DNA of 51,074 nt. It comes from Cryobacterium lactosi (GTDB lineage Bacteria; Actinomycetota; Actinomycetes; Actinomycetales; Microbacteriaceae). The DNA lies in the NCBI RefSeq assembly GCF_004403945.1, contig NZ_SOHM01000039.1:1-51074 (forward strand). The letters are read 5' to 3'. A program made the position numbers and the translations under genes. The notes beneath the pieces were generated by a model. It was not told the origin of the DNA, did not search any database, and was given only the letters and a program-made list of their open reading frames with translations. This document shows, piece by piece, positions 7,362-13,624 of the stretch (its first letter is position 1; the number at the start of each line of letters is the position of its first letter).

Positions 7362-7379
7362 TTTAGGGGCGTCCCTAAA
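7362..7379. repeat. 18-bp palindrome TTTAGGG-GCGT-CCCTAAA
   Basis: 7-bp perfect arms separated by GCGT. It sits about 58 bp from the 3' end of the HTH gene at 7437-7640 and could serve as that gene's terminator, or be the last member of the palindrome cluster. Confidence 0.45.
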
Positions 7380-7436
7380 TCGTTCACGATGAGCGGGAAG
7401 GGTCACCACGTTTTTGTGGAACCCCTGCGGAGGTGC

Positions 7437-7640
7437 CTAAGGTTTGTCCACCGGCAGAGCGTCCAGCCAAGCGAGCAGCTCCTTCACCGTCAGGATCCGC
7501 TTGCCGTCGATCCAGCGAACGATGACGTCACCGCGCCTGATGATCTCCTCAAGCTTGGCCGGCGAGATGCCTACTGCCTCGGCGGCGTCCTTGACGGCGT
7601 AGTCGAGGGGCTGAGACCTGGGACGGAGGTCGGCAGTCAC
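7437..7640 (-). CDS. Small helix-turn-helix DNA-binding protein
   Basis: The 67-residue product contains VKDAAEAVGISPAKLEEIIRRGDVIVRWIDGKRILTVKELLAWLDAL. This is the HTH_17/excisionase-like pattern: helix, turn, recognition helix, a short beta-wing (WIDGKRILT) and a final helix. Such proteins act as recombination directionality factors or small regulators in phages and islands. Its start overlaps the stop of the upstream membrane-protein gene by 4 nt, so the two are co-translated. It faces directly into the palindrome-rich region and is a candidate binder of it (inference). Confidence 0.65.
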   Translation of the reverse strand: MTADLRPRSQPLDYAVKDAAEAVGISPAKLEEIIRRGDVIVRWIDGKRILTVKELLAWLDALPVDKP

Positions 7641-7906
7641 GGGGTCTTGCGGTCTAGCCAGTGACGGGCCGGCGGCATCGCGCCAGCAATTTTGGCCGGC
7701 TGCTCAGTCGGCTTCCATTGCAATCCCCCGAGAAGGAGCCAACCAACCGTGCTGAGCGATCCGAGGATGAACAGGCCAGCCGCAAAAGCCGACATGCCCA
7801 AGCCACTCAAGCCCATGGATCCGCTCGCGAGGAACAGCATTACCGAGAGGACCAGGCCGATCGGGCCGATTGCAAACAGTGCTGTCGAGTACGGGTTGGC
7901 CTTCAT
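7637..7906 (-). CDS. Small two-helix membrane protein of the element
   Basis: An 89-residue protein with two predicted transmembrane helices (LFAIGPIGLVLSVMLFLASG and AAGLFILGSLSTVGWLLLGGL). A short cytoplasmic-type tail follows, with Lys/Pro and the end HWLDRKTP. The family is not recognised. It is coupled by ATGA to the HTH gene at 7437-7640. Roles such as superinfection exclusion are possible for prophage membrane proteins, but nothing in the sequence proves one. Confidence 0.55.
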   Translation of the reverse strand: MKANPYSTALFAIGPIGLVLSVMLFLASGSMGLSGLGMSAFAAGLFILGSLSTVGWLLLGGLQWKPTEQPAKIAGAMPPARHWLDRKTP

Positions 7907-8007
7907 TGTCTGAGGCTAGTGGTCGCTGCACATCGGCGCTGCCCCCGAACCGGGGGCGCGACCACGACCGCCTTACCGCTAACCTCGGCGGGACACCAGG
8001 GGGCACC

Positions 8008-8304
8008 ATGACCACACCATTCGTCGAGCCAAAGACCGTACAGGTCGAGCGCCGCAATCCGTTCGAGCTGGCGCTGGGGTTCGGTGCGATCGCTTCCGTG
8101 GTCGTCGGGCTCATGCTGTTCGTTGCGGCAACGTCGGCGTACAACCGCAACGGCGACACCGGAGCCCTCGTCTGGGCTGGCCTTGCTACGCAGCTGTGGC
8201 AGCTCGGTGTCGTCGTCCTCGTCGGGATGACCTTCTATTGGATGGTGCAGTGGAACAAGTCGAGCACGGAGCGGCGGCCTGTCGACGCCGCATCGATCGA
8301 CTGA
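8008..8304 (+). CDS. Small two-helix membrane protein of the element
   Basis: A 98-residue protein with two hydrophobic segments (LALGFGAIASVVVGLMLFVAATSAY and LWQLGVVVLVGMTFYWMV) joined by a short polar loop. Its termini are polar. The family is not recognised. The ATG at 8008 follows a GGGGGC Shine-Dalgarno-like run. It is divergent from the membrane/HTH pair at 7437-7906 and convergent with the HTH gene at 8457-8807. A weak hairpin (TCTCG...CGAGA, 8313-8329) lies between the convergent genes. Confidence 0.6.
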   Translation: MTTPFVEPKTVQVERRNPFELALGFGAIASVVVGLMLFVAATSAYNRNGDTGALVWAGLATQLWQLGVVVLVGMTFYWMVQWNKSSTERRPVDAASID

Positions 8305-8456
8305 GCGTGAAGTCTCGCCCGGGACGAGAGTTGGCGAGGCCTGCCAGGGCGTCCGCGGCCGTGGACGCCCTCAGGGAGTAGCGAAACGCGACGCCCCTGC
8401 GTGAGACGGCGCGGGTCGGGCTGTCGCTACTTCCGTCGCTCAGGACGACAGAACCG

Positions 8457-8807
8457 TCACGAGGCGCCACCCTGAGCGTGGAGGTAATCGAGCCACGCGT
8501 TCACGTCAGCTTCGGAGTACCGCACTAGGCGCCCCATCTTGAATGAGCGAGGCCCAACCGGCTTCCCGTGCTGGGTCTGGGAGCGCCAGTTGCGTAGCGT
8601 CTGGACCGGGAGGCTCGTCATCTTCGCAACATCCTCAGTCGTGAGCGCGTGCGGGTTCCGGGCAGAGTGGCTCGGCGCCCCTTCATGCCTTGGAACGTTG
8701 GTACCTTCGATGCCCAGATCTAGCAGCGCAGCGCGCACTTCCTCACGAATGATCTGGCGCATAAGGGACTCGAATGTGGCTGACTCGCTTGGTGTCGTCT
8801 GTTTCAT
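8457..8807 (-). CDS. MerR/excisionase-type helix-turn-helix protein
   Basis: A 116-residue protein. The N-terminal half is helical (SLMRQIIREEVRAALLDLG) with a flexible linker. The C-terminal half is a standard HTH_17 domain: LTTEDVAKMTSLPVQTLRNWRSQ, a wing (GPRSFKMGRLVRYSEADV), then NAWLDYL. This layout suits a DNA-binding regulator or directionality factor that oligomerises through its N-terminal helix. It is the third HTH-type control protein within the left arm or nearby. Confidence 0.7.
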   Translation of the reverse strand: MKQTTPSESATFESLMRQIIREEVRAALLDLGIEGTNVPRHEGAPSHSARNPHALTTEDVAKMTSLPVQTLRNWRSQTQHGKPVGPRSFKMGRLVRYSEADVNAWLDYLHAQGGAS

Positions 8808-8816
8808 GGCCAGAGA

Positions 8817-9050
8817 CTATCGACCGCCCGCCATGCCGACACGCCCAGGAATGCCCGCAGCTTGCGCACCGACGAATGATTCGGCGGGGGACCAGTAGGA
8901 CTCGGGTTCGGTCTCGACGGGCGGCTCCGGGGCAGGTGTTAGATCACTAACACCTCGGCTCGCGGCCAAGTCCTTCGAGATCGTGAAGTTACTCACGCCG
9001 ACAACCGGAGCAATCGCACGAGTGCTGAGCCCGGCGTCCGAAAGTTCCAA
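8817..9050 (-). CDS. Short HTH protein, probably a truncated member of a phage HTH family
   Basis: A 77-residue product from a TTG start with AGGAG 4 nt upstream. It begins directly with a helix-turn-helix (LSDAGLSTRAIAPVVGVSNFTISKDLAASRGV) and ends in a Pro/Glu-rich tail. Similar phage proteins carry more sequence before this HTH, so a 5' truncation is likely. The HTH resembles both HTHs of the protein at 9755-10060 (RAxAxVxGVSxxTIxKDL), which suggests a shared family within the element. Confidence 0.5.
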   Translation of the reverse strand: MELSDAGLSTRAIAPVVGVSNFTISKDLAASRGVSDLTPAPEPPVETEPESYWSPAESFVGAQAAGIPGRVGMAGGR

Positions 9051-9128
9051 TAGGCTCCTGACACTTCATCGGGGGCTTCCTCCAACACTCTGCCCCAGCT
9101 AGGCTCAGGCAGCCGATGAGGGGGCACT

Positions 9129-9695
9129 GTGACTGCTGGGGCTTGGTTCTTGATCGTGGTCGTGCTGCTCGTGATCGGATCAGCCGTCGGACTGTGGAGA
9201 GCGGCAGGCGCATCGATGGCGGCGAAACCGAAAGTCAGCTCGGCGTCGTTGGCGCCGGCCGTCATGACAGAAGACGTCCAGTCGGACGCACCCATGGATG
9301 CACTCATGGCCGAACTCGCCCGAAATCAGCCCCTTTACGCCGCGGTGCACGAGGCGCGAGTGCTGCGCGGTCGGGACGTGTCCGAATGGCTCTTCGAGGT
9401 CAAGCGCTTGAAGGCAGAAGGGCAGCTGGAAGAAGCGCTGGCACTGGCCTATGAATGCTCCGACACCCAGGAGAGATCTCACGCAATCTTCGCCCAGATC
9501 ACACGTGACGGCGTGCCCATGCGCACATCCCCGTACTGGTCCAAGGACATCGCAATCATCCTGCGGAAGATGAAGGACTACGACGCCGAAGTAGGGTACC
9601 TCGAGGAGAAGCTCGACGCTGACCCCGAGAACATGGAGATCAACGCTCGCCTATCGAAGGCTCGCGTCTTGGCGGCAAAGGACGCCGCGCTGTAA
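9129..9695 (+). CDS. Membrane-anchored protein with TPR-like helical region
   Basis: The 188-residue product begins with one transmembrane helix (AWFLIVVVLLVIGSAVGLW), most likely leaving the rest in the cytoplasm. After a linker come helix pairs resembling degenerate tetratricopeptide repeats (WLFEVKRLKAEGQLEEALALAYEC; MKDYDAEVGYLEEKLDADPENMEINARL). The GTG start at 9129 follows GAGGGGG with a 4-nt spacer. It may be a scaffold at the membrane. The family is not recognised. It is not in an obvious operon. Confidence 0.6.
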   Translation: MTAGAWFLIVVVLLVIGSAVGLWRAAGASMAAKPKVSSASLAPAVMTEDVQSDAPMDALMAELARNQPLYAAVHEARVLRGRDVSEWLFEVKRLKAEGQLEEALALAYECSDTQERSHAIFAQITRDGVPMRTSPYWSKDIAIILRKMKDYDAEVGYLEEKLDADPENMEINARLSKARVLAAKDAAL

Positions 9696-9722
9696 ACGTC
9701 GCGCCGGCAGCAAAAGACGACC

Positions 9723-9754
9723 GTTCAACTGCGTTAGCGTGGTACAGTTGAACA
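9723..9754 (+). promoter_or_regulatory. Inverted repeat over a leaderless-type promoter
   Basis: GTTCAACT (9723-9730) and AGTTGAAC (9746-9753) are perfect 8-bp arms. The right arm overlaps TACAGT (9743-9748), a -10-like hexamer only 6 nt before the ATG at 9755. A transcript from it would start at or next to the start codon. The layout fits autorepression by the HTH protein encoded downstream (inference). Confidence 0.45.
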
Positions 9755-10060
9755 ATGAGCGAGTCAATGAGCGTGAGGGCATCAGCCGCGGTTCTTGGCG
9801 TCAGCCCGACAACCATTATGAAGGACCTGAAGCGAGCCGAGGGTTACGCACCGGACGACACCGGCCGGATCGCGGTTGGGAAGGTCATGGGACTCGATGG
9901 GAAGGTAAGACCGTCGAGGCGCGTGGACACAACCGAGCGTGACGCTCGCATCTCCGAGCTTCGCGCGTCCGGCATCTCGATTCGAGCCATTGCGACCTCA
10001 GTGGGGTGCTCCGTCGGGACGGTACACCGCGTATTGAAGCCGCGCCCAGTCCGCCAATAG
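9755..10060 (+). CDS. Double helix-turn-helix phage-type regulator
   Basis: A 101-residue protein with two HTH motifs: residues 4-28 (SMSVRASAAVLGVSPTTIMKDL) and 68-92 (LRASGISIRAIATSVGCSVGTVHRVL). Between them is a VMGLDGKVRPSRR segment typical of a phage HTH family with VxGxDGKxRP linkers. It is basic and very probably DNA-binding. No ribosome-binding site is seen. A -10-like TACAGT 6 nt upstream points to a leaderless transcript. It is followed at 17 nt by another HTH gene on the same strand. Confidence 0.65.
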   Translation: MSESMSVRASAAVLGVSPTTIMKDLKRAEGYAPDDTGRIAVGKVMGLDGKVRPSRRVDTTERDARISELRASGISIRAIATSVGCSVGTVHRVLKPRPVRQ

Positions 10061-10077
10061 CCACCCGGAGCTCACAC

Positions 10078-10434
10078 ATGCCGAAACCAACTCCGATCCC
10101 CCCGGAAACCCGCCGACGCATCGCCTCGCGCATCAGCATGGGCGCCGGCCGCAATCAGATCGCCCGCGAGTTCGGGATCTCCACTGGAGTGGTGTCCAAG
10201 ATCGCACGCGAGAACCGGCTCTACTTCGAGAACACCGGTGCTGCATCAGTGGCCACCCAAGCACGACAGATCGACCAGTGGGCCGTGCGCGTCGACCGCG
10301 AAGACGAACTGGTCCGGGCGTATCTCGCACTCACCAAGACACAGCGAGCGGACGGCACACAGACGCGAGAAGAGAAGCGGCTGTCCTACGCCCTCTACAA
10401 CATCAACCGGCACCACAAGGGGCAATACCGCTGA
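10078..10434 (+). CDS. Helix-turn-helix protein of phage/terminase-small-subunit-like type
   Basis: A 118-residue protein. The N-terminus MPKPTPIPPETRRRIASRISMGAGRNQIAREFGISTGVVSKIA carries a HTH found in many actinophage proteins, some annotated as small terminase-like. The C-terminus is helical and charged (DEDELVRAYLALTKTQ...SYALYNINRHHKGQYR). GGAG lies 8 nt before the ATG at 10078. It follows the double-HTH gene on the same strand, so they may form an operon. Without a large terminase in the element, a packaging role would need a helper (inference). Confidence 0.6.
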   Translation: MPKPTPIPPETRRRIASRISMGAGRNQIAREFGISTGVVSKIARENRLYFENTGAASVATQARQIDQWAVRVDREDELVRAYLALTKTQRADGTQTREEKRLSYALYNINRHHKGQYR

Positions 10435-10568
10435 GCGGACGTGAACCGGTCACGCCTACGCGCGCGCAGGCAGTGTGTACGCGTGTACGTCAAGGCCCCG
10501 GCTGCGAGTGGTCGCTGCAACGTTCGACAGCAAACGTGCGCAGGCGTGTGCGCGTGTAGGTCACGGTG

Positions 10569-10679
10569 AGCGCGGCGCAGCTCAAGCACGTTCTCGTGCT
10601 CTACCCCGACGCCGGCCGCGATCGCTTCGAATGAGGTGACAGGGGCGTCGTCGTGGGTGAAGATGGCGGGGGTGGTCAT
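10569..10679 (-). pseudogene. N-terminal fragment of a Rha-family phage regulator
   Basis: From the ATG at 10679, the first 37 codons (MTTPAIFTHDDAPVTSFEAIAAGVGVEHENVLEL and a few more) look like the start of a Rha/antirepressor protein. Those typically begin with a similar PVTTSxxIAEGxGxxHxNV segment. After that the frame continues only as Arg/His/Thr-rich sequence without family features, so the gene appears to be cut off by deletion. Assigned by eye. Confidence is limited. Confidence 0.35.
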
Positions 10680-10706
10680 GACTGCAACTCCGATACGATT
10701 CGGCTC

Positions 10707-11123
10707 ATGGAATGGTGGGGATGGGTTGCCTGGGCGCTGTCTGTGAGCGCCGGTGCGTACGGGGCCTGGCGGTCATGGAGAACGGACCGATCGCTGAAGC
10801 TGCTCGGCAAGAAGTGGGAATTTGTGCCCGATGGTGAACACAGGGACATGTACTTGCTCGCCAACCGGATGCCGCGCACTACTCGATATGTCGAAGTCAC
10901 CGGTCCCATGGGGAAGATCATCGATCGATACCCGAAAACAGACCGCTTGGACTTGGGGCCGAACGAAGAGGCAACCTTCTACATCTTCACGTCGTACGAC
11001 AATGAACCGGGACCGATGGTGGTCACTTGGAGTCACCGCCGAAACGGGCAGGGGAAGCGGCGAACCTGGCGCGGCCATCTGCCGTCACCTGTTGCACCGC
11101 CACCCTTTCAGCGAGGAAAGTGA
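10707..11123 (+). CDS. Small protein with N-terminal membrane helix
   Basis: A 138-residue product starting MEWWGWVAWALSVSAGAYGAWRSW, a likely single transmembrane anchor. A soluble beta-rich domain follows (WEFVPDGEHRDMYLLANRM...TRYVEVTGPMGKIIDRYPKTDRLDLGPNEEATFYIFTSYD...MVVTWSH), reminiscent of small immunoglobulin-like folds. The family is not recognised. The ATG at 10707 is preceded by TACGAT (10694-10699), a -10-like box 7 nt away, and no ribosome-binding site, so a leaderless transcript is likely. It is convergent with the 11132-11449 gene. Confidence 0.55.
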   Translation: MEWWGWVAWALSVSAGAYGAWRSWRTDRSLKLLGKKWEFVPDGEHRDMYLLANRMPRTTRYVEVTGPMGKIIDRYPKTDRLDLGPNEEATFYIFTSYDNEPGPMVVTWSHRRNGQGKRRTWRGHLPSPVAPPPFQRGK

Positions 11124-11131
11124 CACGTACC

Positions 11132-11449
11132 TCACTCGCTCGCTCGTAGGTAACGCTTCACGTCGAGGCGCACGAGGCTGCCTCTGCGCTGTTTGAGCCC
11201 GTACTTGTAGCGGAGGTTGGTCTGAGCCAGTTTGCGGCTCCTAAGGCGGTCTGAGAGGGCAGCCATGCGCCTTGCGGTGAACGTGTCATAGTCCAGCTGT
11301 TCGGCGACCAGGGCGCGCATTGTCTTCATCCAGGCGTCGTTCTCGGTCTGGTCGACCTCGAGCATCTCCATCTGCATGGCGCGGTTGGCGAGAGCCGCCC
11401 ACGCTTGGGTGTCATCCCGCGCCGGCCAGCTAGTCCGGGCGCGTTGCAC
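11132..11449 (-). CDS. Element hypothetical protein, helical and basic
   Basis: A 105-residue protein from a GTG start with AAGGA 8 nt upstream. It is helical with a charged C-terminal end (LRSRKLAQTNLRYKYGLKQRRGSLVRLDVKRYLRASE). The family is not recognised. It overlaps the 3' end of the 11430-11714 gene by 20 nt in another frame, so the two are coupled. Their place near the tail module allows a structural or assembly role, but nothing proves it. Confidence 0.5.
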   Translation of the reverse strand: MQRARTSWPARDDTQAWAALANRAMQMEMLEVDQTENDAWMKTMRALVAEQLDYDTFTARRMAALSDRLRSRKLAQTNLRYKYGLKQRRGSLVRLDVKRYLRASE

Positions 11450-11714
11450 TGTCCCGTTCCTTCTCGTCGCGGATCTCACGCTCAATGAGCTTGGTAACGG
11501 TGTTCTGCGACTTCGCCCGGCTCGCCCCCGCCTTGAGTCGCCTGGCCATCTCGGCCCCGAGTCCGCTCTTCGCGGCGGCCAGCGCATCGCCATCGAGCCC
11601 AAGCGCGTCGATCTTGGCGAGCTCCTCTGCACGCCACTTGATGGCTTCACTCGCTGCCCGCAGCTTGGCCTTCCGCGTCTCGGTCTTCGAGCGTCTGATG
11701 ATGTTGTCCGTCAT
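11430..11714 (-). CDS. Element hypothetical protein, Lys/Ala-rich coiled coil
   Basis: A 94-residue, strongly basic and helical protein (SKTETRKAKLRAASEAIKWRAEELAKIDALGLDGDALAAAKSGLG). It looks like a short coiled coil or nucleic-acid-binding helix bundle. The family is not recognised. Its stop lies within the start region of the 11132-11449 gene, giving an overlapping pair. Confidence 0.5.
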   Translation of the reverse strand: MTDNIIRRSKTETRKAKLRAASEAIKWRAEELAKIDALGLDGDALAAAKSGLGAEMARRLKAGASRAKSQNTVTKLIEREIRDEKERDSATRPD

Positions 11715-11769
11715 GTGTGCCTCCGGTGTTAGGTCAAGTTGTCAGGTGCTGCGAGCTCGGCGCCGACGA

Positions 11770-11973
11770 TCAGGCGTCATACCCCTGCGAGCGGAGGTAG
11801 TCATCCGTGATGCGCTTCTCACGCTTCGTCACTGAGTCCTGCAGCCGCTTCGCTTCGTTGTTGTCGATGAGACCCGCTCTATACGCGTCAACGATGTTCT
11901 GCATCGTTGGTATACCGGTGACCGGGTTCGAGTCGAGCCGTGCGAGGAGTTCAGCCATCGTTGCTTTTGCCAT
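11770..11973 (-). CDS. Small element hypothetical protein
   Basis: A 67-residue protein (MAKATMAELLARLDSNPVTG... YRAGLIDNNEAKRLQDSVTKREKRITDDYLRSQGYDA). It is helical and charged. The family is not recognised. The ATG at 11973 is the natural start, since the frame before it is shadow-like. It ends 55 nt before the start of the basic coiled-coil gene and lies downstream of the tail-module terminator, so it probably has its own promoter. Confidence 0.5.
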   Translation of the reverse strand: MAKATMAELLARLDSNPVTGIPTMQNIVDAYRAGLIDNNEAKRLQDSVTKREKRITDDYLRSQGYDA

Positions 11974-12041
11974 GTGATGATCCGTTCGTGTGATGGTGGG
12001 TGAGTGCGGGTGCCGCCCAGGAGGCAGCACCCGCGGCCGCC

Positions 12042-12080
12042 GTGTCCCCCGCGCCTCTCAGCGCGGCAGGGGTGGGACAC
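12042..12080 (-). terminator. Strong compound hairpin behind the tail module
   Basis: The outer stem GTGTCCC (12042-12048) / GGGACAC (12074-12080) encloses an inner stem CCGCGC/GCGCGG with a 6-nt loop. A second hairpin (GCGGGTGC...GCACCCGC, 12006-12034) follows immediately. It sits just after the stop of the last tail-module gene, as expected for the operon's terminator. Confidence 0.6.
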
Positions 12081-12102
12081 GACGGAGCTTGTGAGGTCGA
12101 GG

Positions 12103-12249
12103 CTAGCGGCGGTACTTGGCCCGCAGAGCGTCGATAGAGGCGCTCAGGGCATCCGGCTCCGTGTCGTCTCCGTCCTGCCCGTCAGCGCGCTCCTGCGCCT
12201 CGATGTCGGCACGGCGTGCAGCCACGGCGGCATCCCTTGACGCCGACAC
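12103..12249 (-). CDS. Small last gene of the tail module
   Basis: A 48-residue, Ala/Asp/Arg-rich protein (SASRDAAVAARRADIEAQERADGQDGDDTEPDALSASIDALRAKYRR) from a GTG at 12249, 2 nt after the stop of the preceding gene. It is probably helical. The family is not recognised. Similar tiny charged proteins often follow distal tail genes in actinophages, which is only weak support for function. Confidence 0.45.
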   Translation of the reverse strand: MSASRDAAVAARRADIEAQERADGQDGDDTEPDALSASIDALRAKYRR

Positions 12250-12251
12250 GG

Positions 12252-12926
12252 TTAGGACACCCGCGCGCTGATGGCGCTCGGCTTGTCGCCACGGAGCACC
12301 GACTCGAGCGAGGGACCGTAGGGGATGGTTAGGCCGCCGTGCATCTCTGCGACCTTGTGCGCCGCTGCACGTACCCACAGCGAGGGCTCCTGGGGGATGT
12401 AGGTGATGCCGTCGCTGGTCAACGACGTGACCTGATCGCCCTGGGCCACACGCGCGGAGTTGGCCGGGTCGTGCTCGGCCGGGATACCTCCGTCCCATCC
12501 GACGACGGCCACGCCGCCGCGGGACATCTCGTGGTACGCGTCATCGAGCAAGGCGGTATTGCCCTTGATGACGATTGCCAGCCGGTCGAGAGCAACCACG
12601 GCTTCGTCGTAGGCCACCAGCGGGTCCACGTACTGACCGCCCGTGAACATCTTGGCCACGTCGACCTTGGTCTTCGCGCGGAGGTCGTCAGCGTTCTTGA
12701 GGCGCTTCGCCTCCGCTCGGTCTTGAACGCCCTTGAGAACGAGGCGGGCGAACGAGACTCGCTCCTTCGCCGCGGTGAGGTCGGCAACGGTGACGTCGCC
12801 GCCGTCGATGACCTGCTGCTCGAGCTGCGCCAGATCAGCTTCGGCTGCTTCGGGGGTGGCGGATTCGGGTGTGGTGGTCATGTCGTTCTCGTTTCTGCCA
12901 GCGGTGCTGGCGGTTGGGGTGGTCAT
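12252..12926 (-). CDS. Phage-type protein of the tail module, function unknown
   Basis: The 224-residue product has a helical, coiled-coil-like first half (AEADLAQLEQQVIDGG...LTAAKERVSFARLVLKGVQDRAEAKRLKNADDLRAKTK). A more globular second half follows (GWDGGIPAEHDPANSARVAQGDQVTSLTSDG). The ATG at 12926 overlaps the upstream stop by 4 nt (ATGA). A second ATG at 12881 with weak ribosome-binding context would shorten it by 15 residues. Its place behind the fibre-like gene suggests a virion or fibre-assembly role (inference). The family is not recognised. Confidence 0.5.
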   Translation of the reverse strand: MTTPTASTAGRNENDMTTTPESATPEAAEADLAQLEQQVIDGGDVTVADLTAAKERVSFARLVLKGVQDRAEAKRLKNADDLRAKTKVDVAKMFTGGQYVDPLVAYDEAVVALDRLAIVIKGNTALLDDAYHEMSRGGVAVVGWDGGIPAEHDPANSARVAQGDQVTSLTSDGITYIPQEPSLWVRAAAHKVAEMHGGLTIPYGPSLESVLRGDKPSAISARVS

Positions 12927-13624
12927 ACGGCGATTGCCGTCGACCGGTAGAGGACGCCGGTAGTCGGGTGCACGTAGAGGTTCGGCTTCTCTGTGGTCTG
13001 GGGCAGGCCGGTGATCGCCACCGCGGTTGAGGTGACCTGCACAGACTTCGCACCAGCCACCAGGGCGGCTGCTGTGGGCGTCACCCGGGCGAACGCGGAT
13101 CCGGTGGCATTGGAGAGCACCACGCCATCCCCAGCGATCGCAGCGACCCACCCGGCGCCACTCCACGCGAGCCCGGGGTATCCGGAGGGAGTGACACCCA
13201 GAGTCGCGGACGGTGAGCCAGCCACGGTGATCTCGCCGCCGGCGCCGACGATGAGGTCACCTGTCAGGAGCGCGTTCCCGATGAGCTTGAGCAGTCCCGC
13301 GATGTCGATGTCACCAGTGACGTTGGTCTTGCCGATGATGTTCGTCGCACCCGTGATGTCCGTGTCACCGTCGAGGTCCGTTGGCCCGGTGACGATGACA
13401 CGGCCGGTAAATGCGGCGTTCCCGTTGACCGCGAGGAGCCCGATGATGTCAAGCAGCCCGGTGACGTACTCCGAGCCGTTGACGATGATAGATCGGGTGC
13501 CGTTGAACTCCGTGTGACCGTCCGTGACCGACGTGCGAGCGAGGGGCGTGGCCGTGGCCAGGTTGCGGATCCGCCGGCCGACGTCCTTCTCCGCATTGCG
13601 GCCCAGGATGTCTCGTTGCGCCAT
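12923..13624 (-). CDS. Tail-fibre-like protein with repeated G-N-T/I-T-G strands
   Basis: The 233-residue product has an N-terminal helical part (DILGRNAEKDVGRRIRNL). A stretch of short beta-repeats follows from about residue 35 to 140 (for example TGRVIVTGPTDLDGDTDITGATNIIGKTNVTGDIDIAGLLKLIGNALLTGDLIVG). These repeats should fold as a triple-stranded fibre or beta-helix. The C-terminal part (LYVHPTTGVLYRSTA) is typical of fibre tips. The ATG overlaps the preceding stop (TGATG). It probably acts in host recognition as a distal tail component. Confidence 0.7.
   Translation of the reverse strand: MAQRDILGRNAEKDVGRRIRNLATATPLARTSVTDGHTEFNGTRSIIVNGSEYVTGLLDIIGLLAVNGNAAFTGRVIVTGPTDLDGDTDITGATNIIGKTNVTGDIDIAGLLKLIGNALLTGDLIVGAGGEITVAGSPSATLGVTPSGYPGLAWSGAGWVAAIAGDGVVLSNATGSAFARVTPTAAALVAGAKSVQVTSTAVAITGLPQTTEKPNLYVHPTTGVLYRSTAIAV

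Larger units (their letters stand above)
6542..7436. other. Palindrome-rich non-coding region of the element
   Basis: About 895 bp without a convincing gene, which is unusual in an otherwise packed element. At least nine perfect or near-perfect palindromes or hairpins lie between 6685 and 7379. Four of them share a GGGT...ACCCTT frame around unrelated self-complementary cores. Two of these four also share the downstream word CCCTTTGCGAGCT. Three others share a TCGC(G/A)TTT...GCGA 17-mer. It may be an operator array, a structured RNA or a packaging/partition site. The function is unknown. Confidence 0.55.

Noticed and set aside
6685..7379. CRISPR array or integron attC sites
   Set aside because: There are no regular repeats with spacers and no cas genes, and there is no integron core site or integron integrase. 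The palindromes differ in sequence and spacing.
10440..10560. Repeated GTGTRCGCGTGTA words as iterons or a small origin
   Set aside because: Only two imperfect copies without regular spacing, in a low-complexity GC/GT stretch. Weak next to the clear array at 15107.
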